From DATDIC01 sp963777625 (GTDB lineage: Bacteria; Pseudomonadota; Alphaproteobacteria; Acetobacterales; Acetobacteraceae), in contig CAVZRO010000021.1 of the NCBI GenBank assembly GCA_963777625.1, positions 186,001-250,000 of the forward strand: 64,000 bases of DNA, written 5' to 3'. A program made the position numbers and the translations under genes. This document shows, piece after piece, positions 17,969 through 26,673 of the stretch. Positions within the stretch are counted from its first letter, which is position 1. Each line of letters starts with the position of its first letter. Under the pieces are notes generated by a model. It saw only the letters and a list, made by a program, of their open reading frames with translations, was not told the origin of the DNA and ran no database searches.

Positions 17969-18004
17969 GGCGCGGCCGTTACTTCCGGCCGCGCCTCTTT
18001 TTTG
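17969..18004 (+). terminator. strong rho-independent terminator
   Basis: A perfect 10-bp stem GGCGCGGCCG / CGGCCGCGCC with a 7-nt loop is followed by TCTTTTTTT. It lies about 180 bp after the ribbon-helix-helix stop, so it either ends the queuosine operon or belongs to a small RNA of its own. Confidence 0.9.
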
Positions 18005-18699
18005 CGTATCATCATCGGCTGATCCCGCGTCCGTAGGTGATTTTTCGCAAGAAACATCGGGCTGTAGCGATAGCGGATGGTGCGATGCCGAGACGGACAG
18101 GGTGACGGCTCCGGCCGGCAGCCAACGGGATCTGCCGCCGCAGCGATGTGGTTGGCACCCCGCTTAAAGTGAGGTTGGCGGACACACCCCTCGCGCTCTG
18201 GCGATCTATCGTACAGCCTCGTCGATCTTGATGTCTATTTAGCTTCTCCCGCTTCCTTCGGCCTAGGAAACAGTCTCAACGTCGTAAATGGTGTTGTGGC
18301 TGGCCTGCCTGCATGATGTTCAACACGACCTCGTTCGCCTTCGATCCGAATACGGCTCGGTGTAAAGGCTGCGAGGCTGGTTCGAGCGCCATACTGTCAG
18401 CCCCTCGTCTACCTGGCGACGGAGTGCCAGCCGCAATCGACCTGGCGATAGAGGTAGGTGGAGGTACCTATATACGGTGGCGCATTGTGTTTCGTAGACA
18501 TCTGGCCGGCACACTGGGCGGGTCGCAGCCCCACGGTCGATTGCATCGAGCAGACCTCGGATTGCTTCATCGGCCCGATGCCGCTCGGAAGTTTCGTAAT
18601 CGACGCCGCGGAGTTCCAGGAGGATTCTTACGAAACCTGTTGCAATGGCCAGTTCCCATCGCGTAGCGTCGTTTGATAGAAAACTGGGGAGCGCGTCGC
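18005..18699. other. 695-bp stretch without a convincing gene
   Basis: Both strands have open frames here but none with clear protein character except the doubtful 72-codon frame listed next. A string near 18155-18195 (ACCCCGCTTAAAGTGAGG...) looks like the end of an insertion element, but no transposase or matching second end is present. The stretch follows the terminator and opens the accessory region, so it may hold decayed mobile DNA. Confidence 0.5.
18458..18676 (+). CDS. doubtful small Cys-rich protein
   Basis: The frame has 72 codons, starting at GTG immediately after an in-frame TAG, with a purine-rich stretch (GAGGTAGG) ahead. The product has five cysteines (e.g. DCIEQTSDCF and ETCCNG). 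It is on the same strand as and 23 bp before the lipoprotein gene. A longer minus-strand frame overlaps it. No family recognised; it may be chance. Confidence 0.25.
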   Translation: MEVPIYGGALCFVDIWPAHWAGRSPTVDCIEQTSDCFIGPMPLGSFVIDAAEFQEDSYETCCNGQFPSRSVV

Positions 18700-19020
18700 G
18701 TGATTGAAAGACTTGTGCCGCTGTTGATCGTTGCCGGGCTGGTCGCCGGTTGCTCGCCGGGTACTGATGCAGCGCACTCGCCGGGCACGGACACGGCCCA
18801 GGTGATTCAGAACGTCGAAGCACAAACCAAGCAGGTGTGTAAGTTTGTGCCGGAAGCGAAGCCGATAGTGGAGCTGATCCCGACATTTGGCGGCATCGCA
18901 TCGCAGATTGCCGATGCCATCTGCAACGCCGTCAACAGCACACCGGTCGCGGCGGCGCCTGGCGCGTCGACGGTGGTCTCTGTCGGCAACGTTGCTGTAC
19001 CCGGTGTATTCGTACGGTGA
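18700..19020 (+). CDS. small lipoprotein
   Basis: The 106-residue protein has a lipobox, LIVAGLVAGC, with the lipidated Cys near residue 17. The mature part has QTKQVCKFVPEAKPIVELI and IASQIADAICNAV, a pattern I associate with small proteins beside lysis genes in alphaproteobacterial prophages (memory, not searched). GTG 18700 with GGAG about 9 bases upstream is chosen over TTG 18673. No other phage gene is visible. Confidence 0.65.
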   Translation: MIERLVPLLIVAGLVAGCSPGTDAAHSPGTDTAQVIQNVEAQTKQVCKFVPEAKPIVELIPTFGGIASQIADAICNAVNSTPVAAAPGASTVVSVGNVAVPGVFVR

Positions 19021-19213
19021 CCGGAAATAGAATGTCAATCGAAGCATCTGCGCGTCGATACGGCTTCATCAAGGCCCAACCTGTTGGTCGGGCCTTCACT
19101 CCCGTGGCCGTCGTTATCATCCTGTTCAGTTCGCCAATCGCTGGTCCCCCGCGCACGCTTTGCCCCGTAGGTTCGAGCGACTTATCCGGTTTGCCGCATC
19201 AAAGGATGCGGCG

Positions 19214-19774
19214 GTGATCTCCTCGATCGCCGTTCCCCAGAGTCGCGACCCGCTCGGTCGGCGGAACTTGGCTGTCCTCACGTTCGGCACTTACTGGGCG
19301 CACCGAAGCTTGGACCCCGAGGTTTGGCCGGCGCCTTCGCGGATACAGTACAACGGAAACAAAGAGCAGGATTTCCTGGCCGTTCTGAGACCGATAATTG
19401 AGCGTACAACCCATGTTTCGGCGTTCCGAATGGGACGGCCCTGCCTGTCATGTCCTACCGGAACGGCGACGTTGAAGGACATCGATGCCCGCAACCTGGT
19501 CGAAATCGCCCCCGCTCAGGCGCAGGCGCTGGGCAAGCTCCTTTCTATGCCCAGTAGCTACGACTGGACAGCAACCGTTATGGGTTCTCAAAGGTTCTCG
19601 CCCGACCGTGGGTTTTACTTTGCCGCCACCGAACCGCTGGCGGCTTTCGTTGTCGCTCCCTCGAAAGAATTCGGACTAGGCCAACTTCTCTTGCCGACAA
19701 TTCAACATCGTCCATCTTTGACCTTCGTCGTCTTAACCAAGGCAGCAACTGCAACGATTGTCTCGATGTCCTGA
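19214..19774 (+). CDS. protein of unknown function upstream of the caspase gene
   Basis: About 186 residues, no clear signal peptide, mixed alpha/beta composition, with a CLSC pair in GRPCLSCPTG. GTG 19214 with AAAGGATG upstream is the better start; TTG 19160 would add 18 residues. It ends 28 bp before the caspase-like gene, so the two are probably co-transcribed. No family recognised. Confidence 0.6.
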   Translation: MISSIAVPQSRDPLGRRNLAVLTFGTYWAHRSLDPEVWPAPSRIQYNGNKEQDFLAVLRPIIERTTHVSAFRMGRPCLSCPTGTATLKDIDARNLVEIAPAQAQALGKLLSMPSSYDWTATVMGSQRFSPDRGFYFAATEPLAAFVVAPSKEFGLGQLLLPTIQHRPSLTFVVLTKAATATIVSMS

Positions 19775-19802
19775 ACCCGCCCTCTCGCAGAGGAAGCCTA
19801 CG

Positions 19803-20633
19803 ATGAAGCTTAAGTCACTTCTCCTCGCCTTGGTTGTGCCGGGATTTCTCGCCGGAACATCGGCGAGCGCACAAACACTGTATTCGATCACGGCGGCCGC
19901 CACGCTGGACCTGACCATCGGGGAGGGTACGCAGGCCAGCCGCACAGCCATGCTCAGCACGATGAGTGCGATCGCAAACATCCTGCAATTGAGGTTCATG
20001 GGCGGCGGCCCTACGATGACTGTTATAGACGAGAACTTCAACTGTGCCAACATTCGCAACGCAATCAAGTCTCTCGCACCCGGCAACAACGACATTGTGG
20101 TGTTCTATTACGCCGGACACGGAGAACGGAGCCCGACTGACGTCTCGCCACTGCCGACCCTTGCCTGCAACGGTGCGCAAGCGGGCCTGCCTCTGCAAGA
20201 GGTCATTCATGATCTCTTGCTCAAGCACGCCCGCCTCACTCTCATCGTGGCCGACGCATGCAACTTCCCGCTGCAAGCCAAACAGCAGCTATCGGTGGCC
20301 GCCCTCGCCGCCCCTGCCACGACTTCCTACCACCGCCTGTTCCTTGAAACCTCGGGCGTGATCTTACTCGACAGCTCCAGTCCCGGCGAGTTCTCTTGGT
20401 ACACTCCTCAAGGCGGACGGTTTACCGACCAGTTCATCGCCACATTGAAGAACCCGCCGACGGGATCGGCAGGCGCAACCTGGGATACGTTCGTATCTAA
20501 GGTAACTGAACCGATGGTCATTACCCCAGCCGGCAACGTCGACGTTCCGGGCATAGGTACTGTGCTGCAGGCCGGGCAGACCGTCCTCGAATCACCGCAG
20601 GCTCTCGTCCGGATCACCGCGGTGCCCCAATGA
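19803..20633 (+). CDS. secreted caspase-like (C14) protein
   Basis: The protein has 276 residues. A signal peptide (basic start, hydrophobic core, AxA site near residue 23, ASAQ) directs it out of the cytosol. The caspase p20 core follows: conserved strand NDIVVFYYAGHGE with catalytic His106, and LTLIVADACN with catalytic Cys153. So the dyad is present and it may be an active protease. No extra C-terminal domain is seen. ATG 19803 has AGAGGAAG upstream. Exported bacterial caspase homologues are poorly understood; neighbours are an unknown protein upstream and a lipoprotein downstream. Confidence 0.85.
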   Translation: MKLKSLLLALVVPGFLAGTSASAQTLYSITAAATLDLTIGEGTQASRTAMLSTMSAIANILQLRFMGGGPTMTVIDENFNCANIRNAIKSLAPGNNDIVVFYYAGHGERSPTDVSPLPTLACNGAQAGLPLQEVIHDLLLKHARLTLIVADACNFPLQAKQQLSVAALAAPATTSYHRLFLETSGVILLDSSSPGEFSWYTPQGGRFTDQFIATLKNPPTGSAGATWDTFVSKVTEPMVITPAGNVDVPGIGTVLQAGQTVLESPQALVRITAVPQ

Positions 20634-20674
20634 GCCCAGCGCACAGGCATATCCCTGATTTAAAGGAGCACACG

Positions 20675-21013
20675 GTGCCGAGAGTGTTTCTCACCATGAC
20701 CGTCGGTGCGAGCCTCTGGCTCGCGTCCTGTAGCAACCTGGACGCGACCCAGACCGCAACCCCAACAGTCTCGATGTTTCATGCCGTAGTGCCCGGAGCG
20801 CCGGCGACTACGCCGCAACCCGCCGCGCCCGCCGGAAATGCCGTCTGGGTGCCGGCGAGCTTCGAGTGGAATGGCACCACCTACGTGGTGCAGCCCGGCA
20901 ACTGGACCCAGAACGTGTCCCCCGCGGCGGTGTGGCAGGCGGGGCACTGGGTCCCTGTCCCCGGACAGACCAGATCCTACAAGTGGGTGAAGGGCCAGTG
21001 GGTCGGGATGTAG
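20675..21013 (+). CDS. YXWXGXW-motif lipoprotein
   Basis: The 112-residue protein has a lipoprotein signal ending ASLWLASC. After a Pro/Ala-rich spacer come aromatic-rich repeats: WVPASFEWNGTTYVV, WQAGHWVPVPG, YKWVKGQWVG, related to the YXWXGXW repeat found in small envelope proteins. GTG 20675 has AAAGGAG 6 bases upstream. It follows the caspase gene by 41 bp and is probably in the same transcript, suggesting both act at the cell envelope. Confidence 0.75.
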   Translation: MPRVFLTMTVGASLWLASCSNLDATQTATPTVSMFHAVVPGAPATTPQPAAPAGNAVWVPASFEWNGTTYVVQPGNWTQNVSPAAVWQAGHWVPVPGQTRSYKWVKGQWVGM

Positions 21014-21275
21014 GCGCGGAGGCCTGAATGGTTCCGTCAGGCATCGCGCCAATCAGCATAGCCACGACATCCGGGGAAATCTCTCAAGCGGCTTCAAGAA
21101 CGACAAGCGGGCTGCGCCGGAGGCACGCGGCCAGCGTGCTTATTGGCTCGAGGATAGGTGACGCCCAGAGCCACGCCGGCGCAGTCGGCTTAAGAGGCGG
21201 TAAATCAACCCCTATGGCGTCCTCAGCCGTACGCCCCTAACGTGTCGTTAATCTAGTCGGAGCCAACGTCGCGAT

Positions 21276-21572
21276 ATGTCCCGCCCGGAATCCTCGGAAG
21301 GCAAGGACCAAGCGACCGTCCCTGATCGCCGCAGGCCAGGACGCCTGCGCACGGACAACCCGCATCTGATCGCGTTACTCCGTCAGCCGACTTCAGCGGA
21401 AGCAACTCCCGAGTCAGAGGCTGCGGACAAGCTGGCATCACGACAGGCGTTGATCATCGAGCGGGATGATCAGGACGATCCTCTTGCAGCAGCGCGCGGT
21501 ATCGCGGCGGGAGCCGCGGGTTCGGCGCTGCTATGGGCCGTCATCGGATTGGGCATTTGGTGGTTGTGGTAA
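21276..21572 (+). CDS. small tail-anchored membrane protein
   Basis: The 98-residue protein has a charged, Arg/Glu-rich N-terminal 70 residues and one C-terminal transmembrane helix (GSALLWAVIGLGIWWLW). It starts at ATG 21276. No family recognised. The 262 bp upstream (21014-21275) contain no gene that I can support. Confidence 0.6.
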   Translation: MSRPESSEGKDQATVPDRRRPGRLRTDNPHLIALLRQPTSAEATPESEAADKLASRQALIIERDDQDDPLAAARGIAAGAAGSALLWAVIGLGIWWLW

Positions 21573-21702
21573 CAGCCACGACGGTCGGGCTCACATCCGT
21601 CACCCAGCACCCGGAGTTTTGTACCAGCAACGATTGAAGCTGCCGGTGGGCAACCAATCCCGCGCGTGGCAAGCTCAGCCCCGCCGAACGAAGGGGCCGC
21701 AC

Positions 21703-23520
21703 ATGAACCGGAACCGGCTGATCCATGCCATGGTCGAGATGCGCGACGGCGTGCATCTCGCCACCGACATCCACCTGCCGGACAGCGCCGGACCGTTCCC
21801 GGTCATCATGGAGCGCACGCCTTACGGACGGAACCTGCCCAGCCGTAGCGAGATCACCGCCGCCGACCGTACCGTCGTCAGTCGCGCCGAACTGGCCGCC
21901 GGATTCACCGCTCACCAGTACGCGGTGGTGTACCAGGATACTCGCGGACGCTATGGCTCCGAGGGTCGTTTCATCAAATACCTGTCGGATGGTGAGGACG
22001 GGTTCGACACCATCGCCTGGCTGCGCCAGCAGCCCTGGTGCGACGGCCGGGTCTGTACTATGGGCCTGTCTTATGCCGCGCATACGCAGGCAGCGCTCGG
22101 GTGTCTCGATCCGCCGGGCCTCGCCGCCCAGGTTCTGGATAGCGGCGGCTTCTCCAATTCCTGGCGCTCCGGCATCAGGCAGTCAGGCGCGTTCGAGCTG
22201 AAGCAGGCCACCTGGGCGTTCAACAACGCAGTCGTGTCACCCGAGGCGACGGCAGACCCTACCATGCACGCGGCACTGTCAGCCGAGGATATCTCGGAAT
22301 GGTTCACCCGCCTGCCCTGGAAGCCAGGGCATTCGCCATTGCGGCATCATCCCGACTACGAAGCCTATCTGTTCGAGCAATGGACGCATGGCGCTTACGA
22401 TGCGTTCTGGCAGCACCTCGGCATCTGCGCGGAGCAATGGTACTCCGACTATACGCGTGCATCCTGCGTACACATGTCATCCTGGTACGACCCCTACACC
22501 CTGACAGCGGTTTCCAATTATGCCGGCCTGAAACGGGCCGGGCGCGGCAAGCAGCGCCTGATTCTCGGCCCCTGGATGCACGGGGACCGCAGCGATCATG
22601 TGTTCGGGGACGTGGATTTCGGTCCCGACGCCCCCCTCAACTCCTGGGCCGGCGACTGGCGCCGCTACCGACTGGCGTTCTTCGACCACATCCTCCGCGG
22701 GGCGCCGTTCGAAGAACCATCGGTCCGGATTTTTGTGATGGGTGGCGGGTCCGGACGCCGCACCCCGGCCGGACACATGGACCATGGCGGGCGATGGATT
22801 GCCGCGGCGGATTGGCCGCCGCCCGAAGCCGAACCGGTCACATATCACCTGCATGCAGATGGGCGGCTGGATCCCGCAACGCCGGCCGCCGGATCCGCGC
22901 CCCTGTCGTACGATTTCGATCCCGCGCATCCGGTGCCCACGATCGGTGGTGCCTTCAGCAGCCTGGAGCCGATCGCCCGCGCCGGGGCGTTCGACCAAGT
23001 GGAAGCGCCAGGCTTTTTCGGCTGCACCCCGCCCTATCTGCCACTGGCCTCCCGCTCCGACGTTCTGGTGTTCCAGACTGCCCCGCTTGACCGGCCGATC
23101 CAGATCGTCGGCCCGGTGGAGGCGGATTTGTTCGTCGCGACCGATGGCCCCGATACCGACTTCACCGCGAAGCTGATCGACGTCCATCCCCCAACGCCCG
23201 ATTATCCGCGTGGCTACGCGATGAACCTGACCGATGGGATCATCCGCCTGCGCTACGTGGAAGACCCCTCGCGGCCCCGGTTCCGCCAAGCGGGCGACAA
23301 AGTGCACATTCGCATCACACTGTTCCCCACTGCGAACCTGTTCCAGCCAGGCCATCGGATCCGGCTGGACATATCGTCGAGCAACTTCCCCAAATTCGAC
23401 GTCAACCCCAACACTGGCGAGCCGGAGGGGTTGGCGCGTCGCCGTCGCCGCGCGGTCAACACGGTGTTCGTAGACGCGGACTACCCCAGCCGTCTGCTGC
23501 TCTCCGTACTGCCTCTCTGA
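21703..23520 (+). CDS. CocE/NonD family X-Pro-type hydrolase
   Basis: The 605-residue alpha/beta hydrolase has the family start VEMRDGVHLATDIHLPDS, an oxyanion segment RTPYGR, the conserved QDTRGRYGSEG, and nucleophile Ser in GLSYAAH. A C-terminal jelly-roll domain typical of CocE follows, with RIRLDISSSNFPKFDVNPNT near the end. Such enzymes cleave esters, amides or dipeptides. ATG 21703 with AAGGGG upstream is preferred to frames that begin earlier. Substrate unknown; it is a stand-alone gene followed by a REP-like repeat. Confidence 0.9.
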   Translation: MNRNRLIHAMVEMRDGVHLATDIHLPDSAGPFPVIMERTPYGRNLPSRSEITAADRTVVSRAELAAGFTAHQYAVVYQDTRGRYGSEGRFIKYLSDGEDGFDTIAWLRQQPWCDGRVCTMGLSYAAHTQAALGCLDPPGLAAQVLDSGGFSNSWRSGIRQSGAFELKQATWAFNNAVVSPEATADPTMHAALSAEDISEWFTRLPWKPGHSPLRHHPDYEAYLFEQWTHGAYDAFWQHLGICAEQWYSDYTRASCVHMSSWYDPYTLTAVSNYAGLKRAGRGKQRLILGPWMHGDRSDHVFGDVDFGPDAPLNSWAGDWRRYRLAFFDHILRGAPFEEPSVRIFVMGGGSGRRTPAGHMDHGGRWIAAADWPPPEAEPVTYHLHADGRLDPATPAAGSAPLSYDFDPAHPVPTIGGAFSSLEPIARAGAFDQVEAPGFFGCTPPYLPLASRSDVLVFQTAPLDRPIQIVGPVEADLFVATDGPDTDFTAKLIDVHPPTPDYPRGYAMNLTDGIIRLRYVEDPSRPRFRQAGDKVHIRITLFPTANLFQPGHRIRLDISSSNFPKFDVNPNTGEPEGLARRRRRAVNTVFVDADYPSRLLLSVLPL

Positions 23521-23558
23521 ACTGGCTAAGAGCTCGTCATGAAATAACGGAATCAACC

Positions 23559-23634
23559 GTCATTCCCGCGAAAGCGACGCGAAAGCGGGAATCCAGCAGC
23601 GGCGGCCTGGGTTCCCGCTTTTCGCGGGAATGAC
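23559..23634. repeat. REP-like palindromic repeat, copy 1
   Basis: The outer arms GTCATTCCCGCGAAAGCG and CGCTTTTCGCGGGAATGAC form a long inverted repeat enclosing a second GCGGGAATCC arm. It lies between two convergent genes, a usual spot for such elements. Copies 2 and 3 are at 44872 and 60615. Confidence 0.85.
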
Positions 23635-23671
23635 AAGATGACGCGGTTGTTCCGAACGGCTCCTAACCTCC

Positions 23672-25099
23672 CTACTCCGCCGGCCGGCCGCTCATCTCCG
23701 CTCCGGCATGTCGGTCGAGCCCGGTGGAGATCGCTGGTGCCACCATCGCGATCGCACCAATGACCAGAAAGGCCACCGTGAAATCAGCGTTCGTCGGCAG
23801 CCCATGCCCATTCATCGCCACCGAGGCGGCCAGGGTCGCGGCCGAGAAAGCAATGCCGAGCGACAGCGCCATCTGCTGGATCGTGCTGTAGAAGCTGGTC
23901 GCCGCGCTGATGTCGTCCCGTGGGACGTCGGCATAGGCGATCGTGTTGTACGCCATGAACATCAGTGACTGGAAAAATCCGAAGGTCAGCAGCAATCCGT
24001 AGACCGCAACGCTCGGCCAGCTTGGCCGCAGCCCGGCGCACGCCGCCAACAGCACGGTCGCCAGCAGCCCGATCCAGGTCATGACGTTGCGGAAGCCGAT
24101 CTCGCGGATCAGGCGCGGCGCGACCAGTCGCATCAGCAACGAACCCACCGATCCGGCAAAGGTGACCATTCCGCTCTGCGCCGCGGTATAGCCGAACCCG
24201 AGCTGCAGCATCATCGGCAGCAGGAATGGCGTGGCCCCGGCGCCGATGCGGGAAAACGAGCCGGATATCACCGAAAACCTGAATGTCGGTATGCGCATCA
24301 GCCGGAAATCCAGGATCGGATGGCGGGTTCGCCGCGCGTGCCGCCAATAGAGCAATGAGGCCACGATGCCGCCGCCAAGGAGTCCCCCGGTGAACGGCAA
24401 TGACCCCCCGCCGCGGCTGGCCATTTCAATGCCGAACATCAGGCAGGCGAGCGCCGTTCCCGACAGCAACAGCCCCAGCCCATCGAACGGTGTCTTCGTC
24501 TGCTCGCGCATCTCGTCGATGAAGAACGTGACCAGCACGATGCCGGCCAAGCCGATCGGCACGTTTATGAAGAAAATCCAACGCCACGACAGGTAGGTAA
24601 CAATGAAGCCCCCAACCGGCGGCCCCAGAATCGGCCCGATCGTTGCTGGGATCATCAGCCAGGCCATGGCGGACACCAGCTCCGACTTCGAACAAGCGCG
24701 GATCATCACCAGCCGTCCGACCGGTGACATCAAAGCGCCGCCGGTGCCTTGCAGCATCCGCGCCGCGACCAGGAAAGGGAGGCTCTGGGACAGGCCACAC
24801 AGGATGGAACCAAGCGTGAACAGCCCGATCGCGGCGCGGAACACCGTGCGGGAGCCATAACGGTCCGCCAGCTTGCCGCTAGCCGGGATGAACATGGCGA
24901 GGGTCAGAAGATAGGCGGTCAACGCGATGTTCATGCGCAGCGGAGCGGTCCCGAAACTATGAGCCATCGCCGGAAGCGCGGTGGCCAGCACAGTTCCATC
25001 GAGCTGTTCCATGAACATCGCGCTGGCCACGATCAGGGCGGTGGTGCGCAAGCTGGAACGCGGCGCGGCCGCGACGCCGTTCAGTACAGCCTCGGTCAT
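23672..25099 (-). CDS. DHA2-family MFS drug/multidrug exporter
   Basis: The 475-residue inner-membrane protein has about 14 helices. Helix 1 carries EQLDGTVLATALPAMA (motif D1 of the 14-helix EmrB/QacA group), the loop 2-3 motif is GKLADRYGSRTVFRAA, and helix 5 has the antiporter motif ATIGPILGPPVGGF. It would export hydrophobic compounds using the proton gradient. ATG 25099 is chosen because the 194 codons upstream in frame have no membrane-protein character and run through the CaiB gene on the other strand. No EmrA partner is adjacent. Confidence 0.9.
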   Translation of the reverse strand: MTEAVLNGVAAAPRSSLRTTALIVASAMFMEQLDGTVLATALPAMAHSFGTAPLRMNIALTAYLLTLAMFIPASGKLADRYGSRTVFRAAIGLFTLGSILCGLSQSLPFLVAARMLQGTGGALMSPVGRLVMIRACSKSELVSAMAWLMIPATIGPILGPPVGGFIVTYLSWRWIFFINVPIGLAGIVLVTFFIDEMREQTKTPFDGLGLLLSGTALACLMFGIEMASRGGGSLPFTGGLLGGGIVASLLYWRHARRTRHPILDFRLMRIPTFRFSVISGSFSRIGAGATPFLLPMMLQLGFGYTAAQSGMVTFAGSVGSLLMRLVAPRLIREIGFRNVMTWIGLLATVLLAACAGLRPSWPSVAVYGLLLTFGFFQSLMFMAYNTIAYADVPRDDISAATSFYSTIQQMALSLGIAFSAATLAASVAMNGHGLPTNADFTVAFLVIGAIAMVAPAISTGLDRHAGAEMSGRPAE

Positions 25100-25253
25100 T
25101 CGGCCAAAATCAGTACGATTCGCGTGCAACCCCAAGCGCGCAGGCTGCATGGCGGCCTTCCGACGCGCGAGGGTGCAAGGCTGGTGTCCCCCGCCGCGCT
25201 CCACTTGCCCGAGCCCACTTGCCCGGCCCGCCACAGCCATGCTGTGACACGCG

Positions 25254-25323
25254 CCCAGGCCGGGGGCAGCAATGATTGACGGAGCCGGCCCAGGCCGGGG
25301 GACAGCGATGATTGACGGAGCCG
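25254..25323. repeat. tandem 35-bp duplication over the CaiB-type gene start
   Basis: The sequence CCCAGGCCGGGGG...ATGATTGACGGAGCCG occurs at 25254-25287 and, nearly unchanged, at 25289-25323. Each copy carries an ATG (25272 and 25308) in the same frame, so the gene has two equivalent start sites. Confidence 0.75.
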
Positions 25324-26501
25324 AAGCGACCGGGCCGCTCGCCGGGGTCCGCGTAATCGATATCACAAGCGTGGTACTGGGCCCATTCGCGACGCAGGTG
25401 CTGGGCGACATGGGTGCCGACGTGATCAAGGTCGAAAGCCCAGCGGGTGACCCGACGCGGCATATTGGACCGGGTCGTGGCGAGGCGATGGGCTCATATT
25501 TTGCCGGGCTGAACCGCAACAAGCGCAGCGTGGTGCTGGATTTGAAACGGCCCGCGCCATTGGCCGCGCTGCACCGGCTGATCGATCGCGCCGACGTGGT
25601 GGTGCATAATATGCGGCTGGCAGCGGCGGCGCGATTGGGGCTGAGCCATGCCGCGCTGTCGGCACGCAATCCGCGGCTCATTCTCGCGTGCGCTTCGGGC
25701 TTCCGGAAGAACAGCTCGATGCAGGAATCCCCAGCATATGACGACCTGATCCAGGGGATCAGCGGGCTGGCGGCGCTGAACGCCGGGCCAGACGGGGCGC
25801 CACGCTACGTGCCGACGGTGCTGGTGGATAAGCTGACCGGACATGTGCTGGCCTCGATGATCGGGATGGCGCTGTATCATCGCGAGCGCACCGGTCAGGG
25901 GCAGGAAGTGCACGTGCCTATGCTGGAGACGACGCTGTCCTTTCTTCTAGCGGAGCATCTGTGGGGCGCGGTCCTGGGAGAACCGGAGCGTGGCCTGGGG
26001 TATCCTCGGATGCTGACACCGCATCGGCGGCCATATGCAACGAAGGATGGCCATATCTGCGTGATCTGTGTGACCGATGTGCACTGGGCCAGGCTGCTCG
26101 CGGCGATCGGGCGGCCGGAGCTGATCTCGGATGCGCGCTTCAGCAGCATTCGCGCCCGGTCCGACAATGTGGATGCGCTGTATGGAGCATTGAGTGATGG
26201 GCTGCGGGCGCAGAGCACGGCCGAATGGCTGGACAGGCTGCGGCCGTTGGATATCCCGTGCGGACCGGTTGAGACTCTACCGGGCTTGCTGGAAAATGCG
26301 TATCTGAAAGAAACAGGTTTCTTCCAGGACGAAATGCATCCCAGCGAGGGACGCGTGACGGTGACAGCAGCGCCAGCGGAATTTTCCGCGACCCCGGTGG
26401 GGCTGCAGCGGCTGTGGCCTCGATTGGGCGAGCACACGCACGACGTGCTGCGGGACATTGGATATAATGGAGACGAGATTGAGCGGCTGATCGGCGATTG
26501 A
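25308..26501 (+). CDS. CaiB/BaiF (family III) CoA-transferase
   Basis: The protein has 397 residues. The start VRVIDITSVVLGPFATQVLG is the conserved CaiB N-terminus, followed by GADVIKVESP and NRNKRSVVLDLK. The catalytic Asp lies in SPAYDDLIQGISGL. These enzymes move CoA between carboxylic acids (carnitine, formyl/oxalyl, succinyl and others); the acid here is not known. ATG 25308 is chosen; an in-frame ATG at 25272 lies in the tandem duplication and would add 12 residues. Confidence 0.92.
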   Translation: MIDGAEATGPLAGVRVIDITSVVLGPFATQVLGDMGADVIKVESPAGDPTRHIGPGRGEAMGSYFAGLNRNKRSVVLDLKRPAPLAALHRLIDRADVVVHNMRLAAAARLGLSHAALSARNPRLILACASGFRKNSSMQESPAYDDLIQGISGLAALNAGPDGAPRYVPTVLVDKLTGHVLASMIGMALYHRERTGQGQEVHVPMLETTLSFLLAEHLWGAVLGEPERGLGYPRMLTPHRRPYATKDGHICVICVTDVHWARLLAAIGRPELISDARFSSIRARSDNVDALYGALSDGLRAQSTAEWLDRLRPLDIPCGPVETLPGLLENAYLKETGFFQDEMHPSEGRVTVTAAPAEFSATPVGLQRLWPRLGEHTHDVLRDIGYNGDEIERLIGD

Positions 26502-26673
26502 GCGCGATCGAGGATCGCTCGTTCGGCAGCCTTGACTTCGATTCCGCAGCGTACCTACACTTTCAGACTGGCGTCCTGCCTCTGAAGTTCGTCGTGCTGG
26601 TGACGAACGGAGGGGATAAGTAGGCTACTGAAATCGGGACACCAGAGAAAATTGCACGACGGGGAGGCTGGCG

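Noticed and set aside
18155..18195. Insertion sequence end
   Set aside because: The string resembles a terminal repeat but there is no transposase, no partner end and no target duplication, so it is not listed as an element.
18320..18901. A 193-codon minus-strand gene in the accessory gap
   Set aside because: No ribosome site, no family motif, and it overlaps the better supported lipoprotein gene on the other strand.
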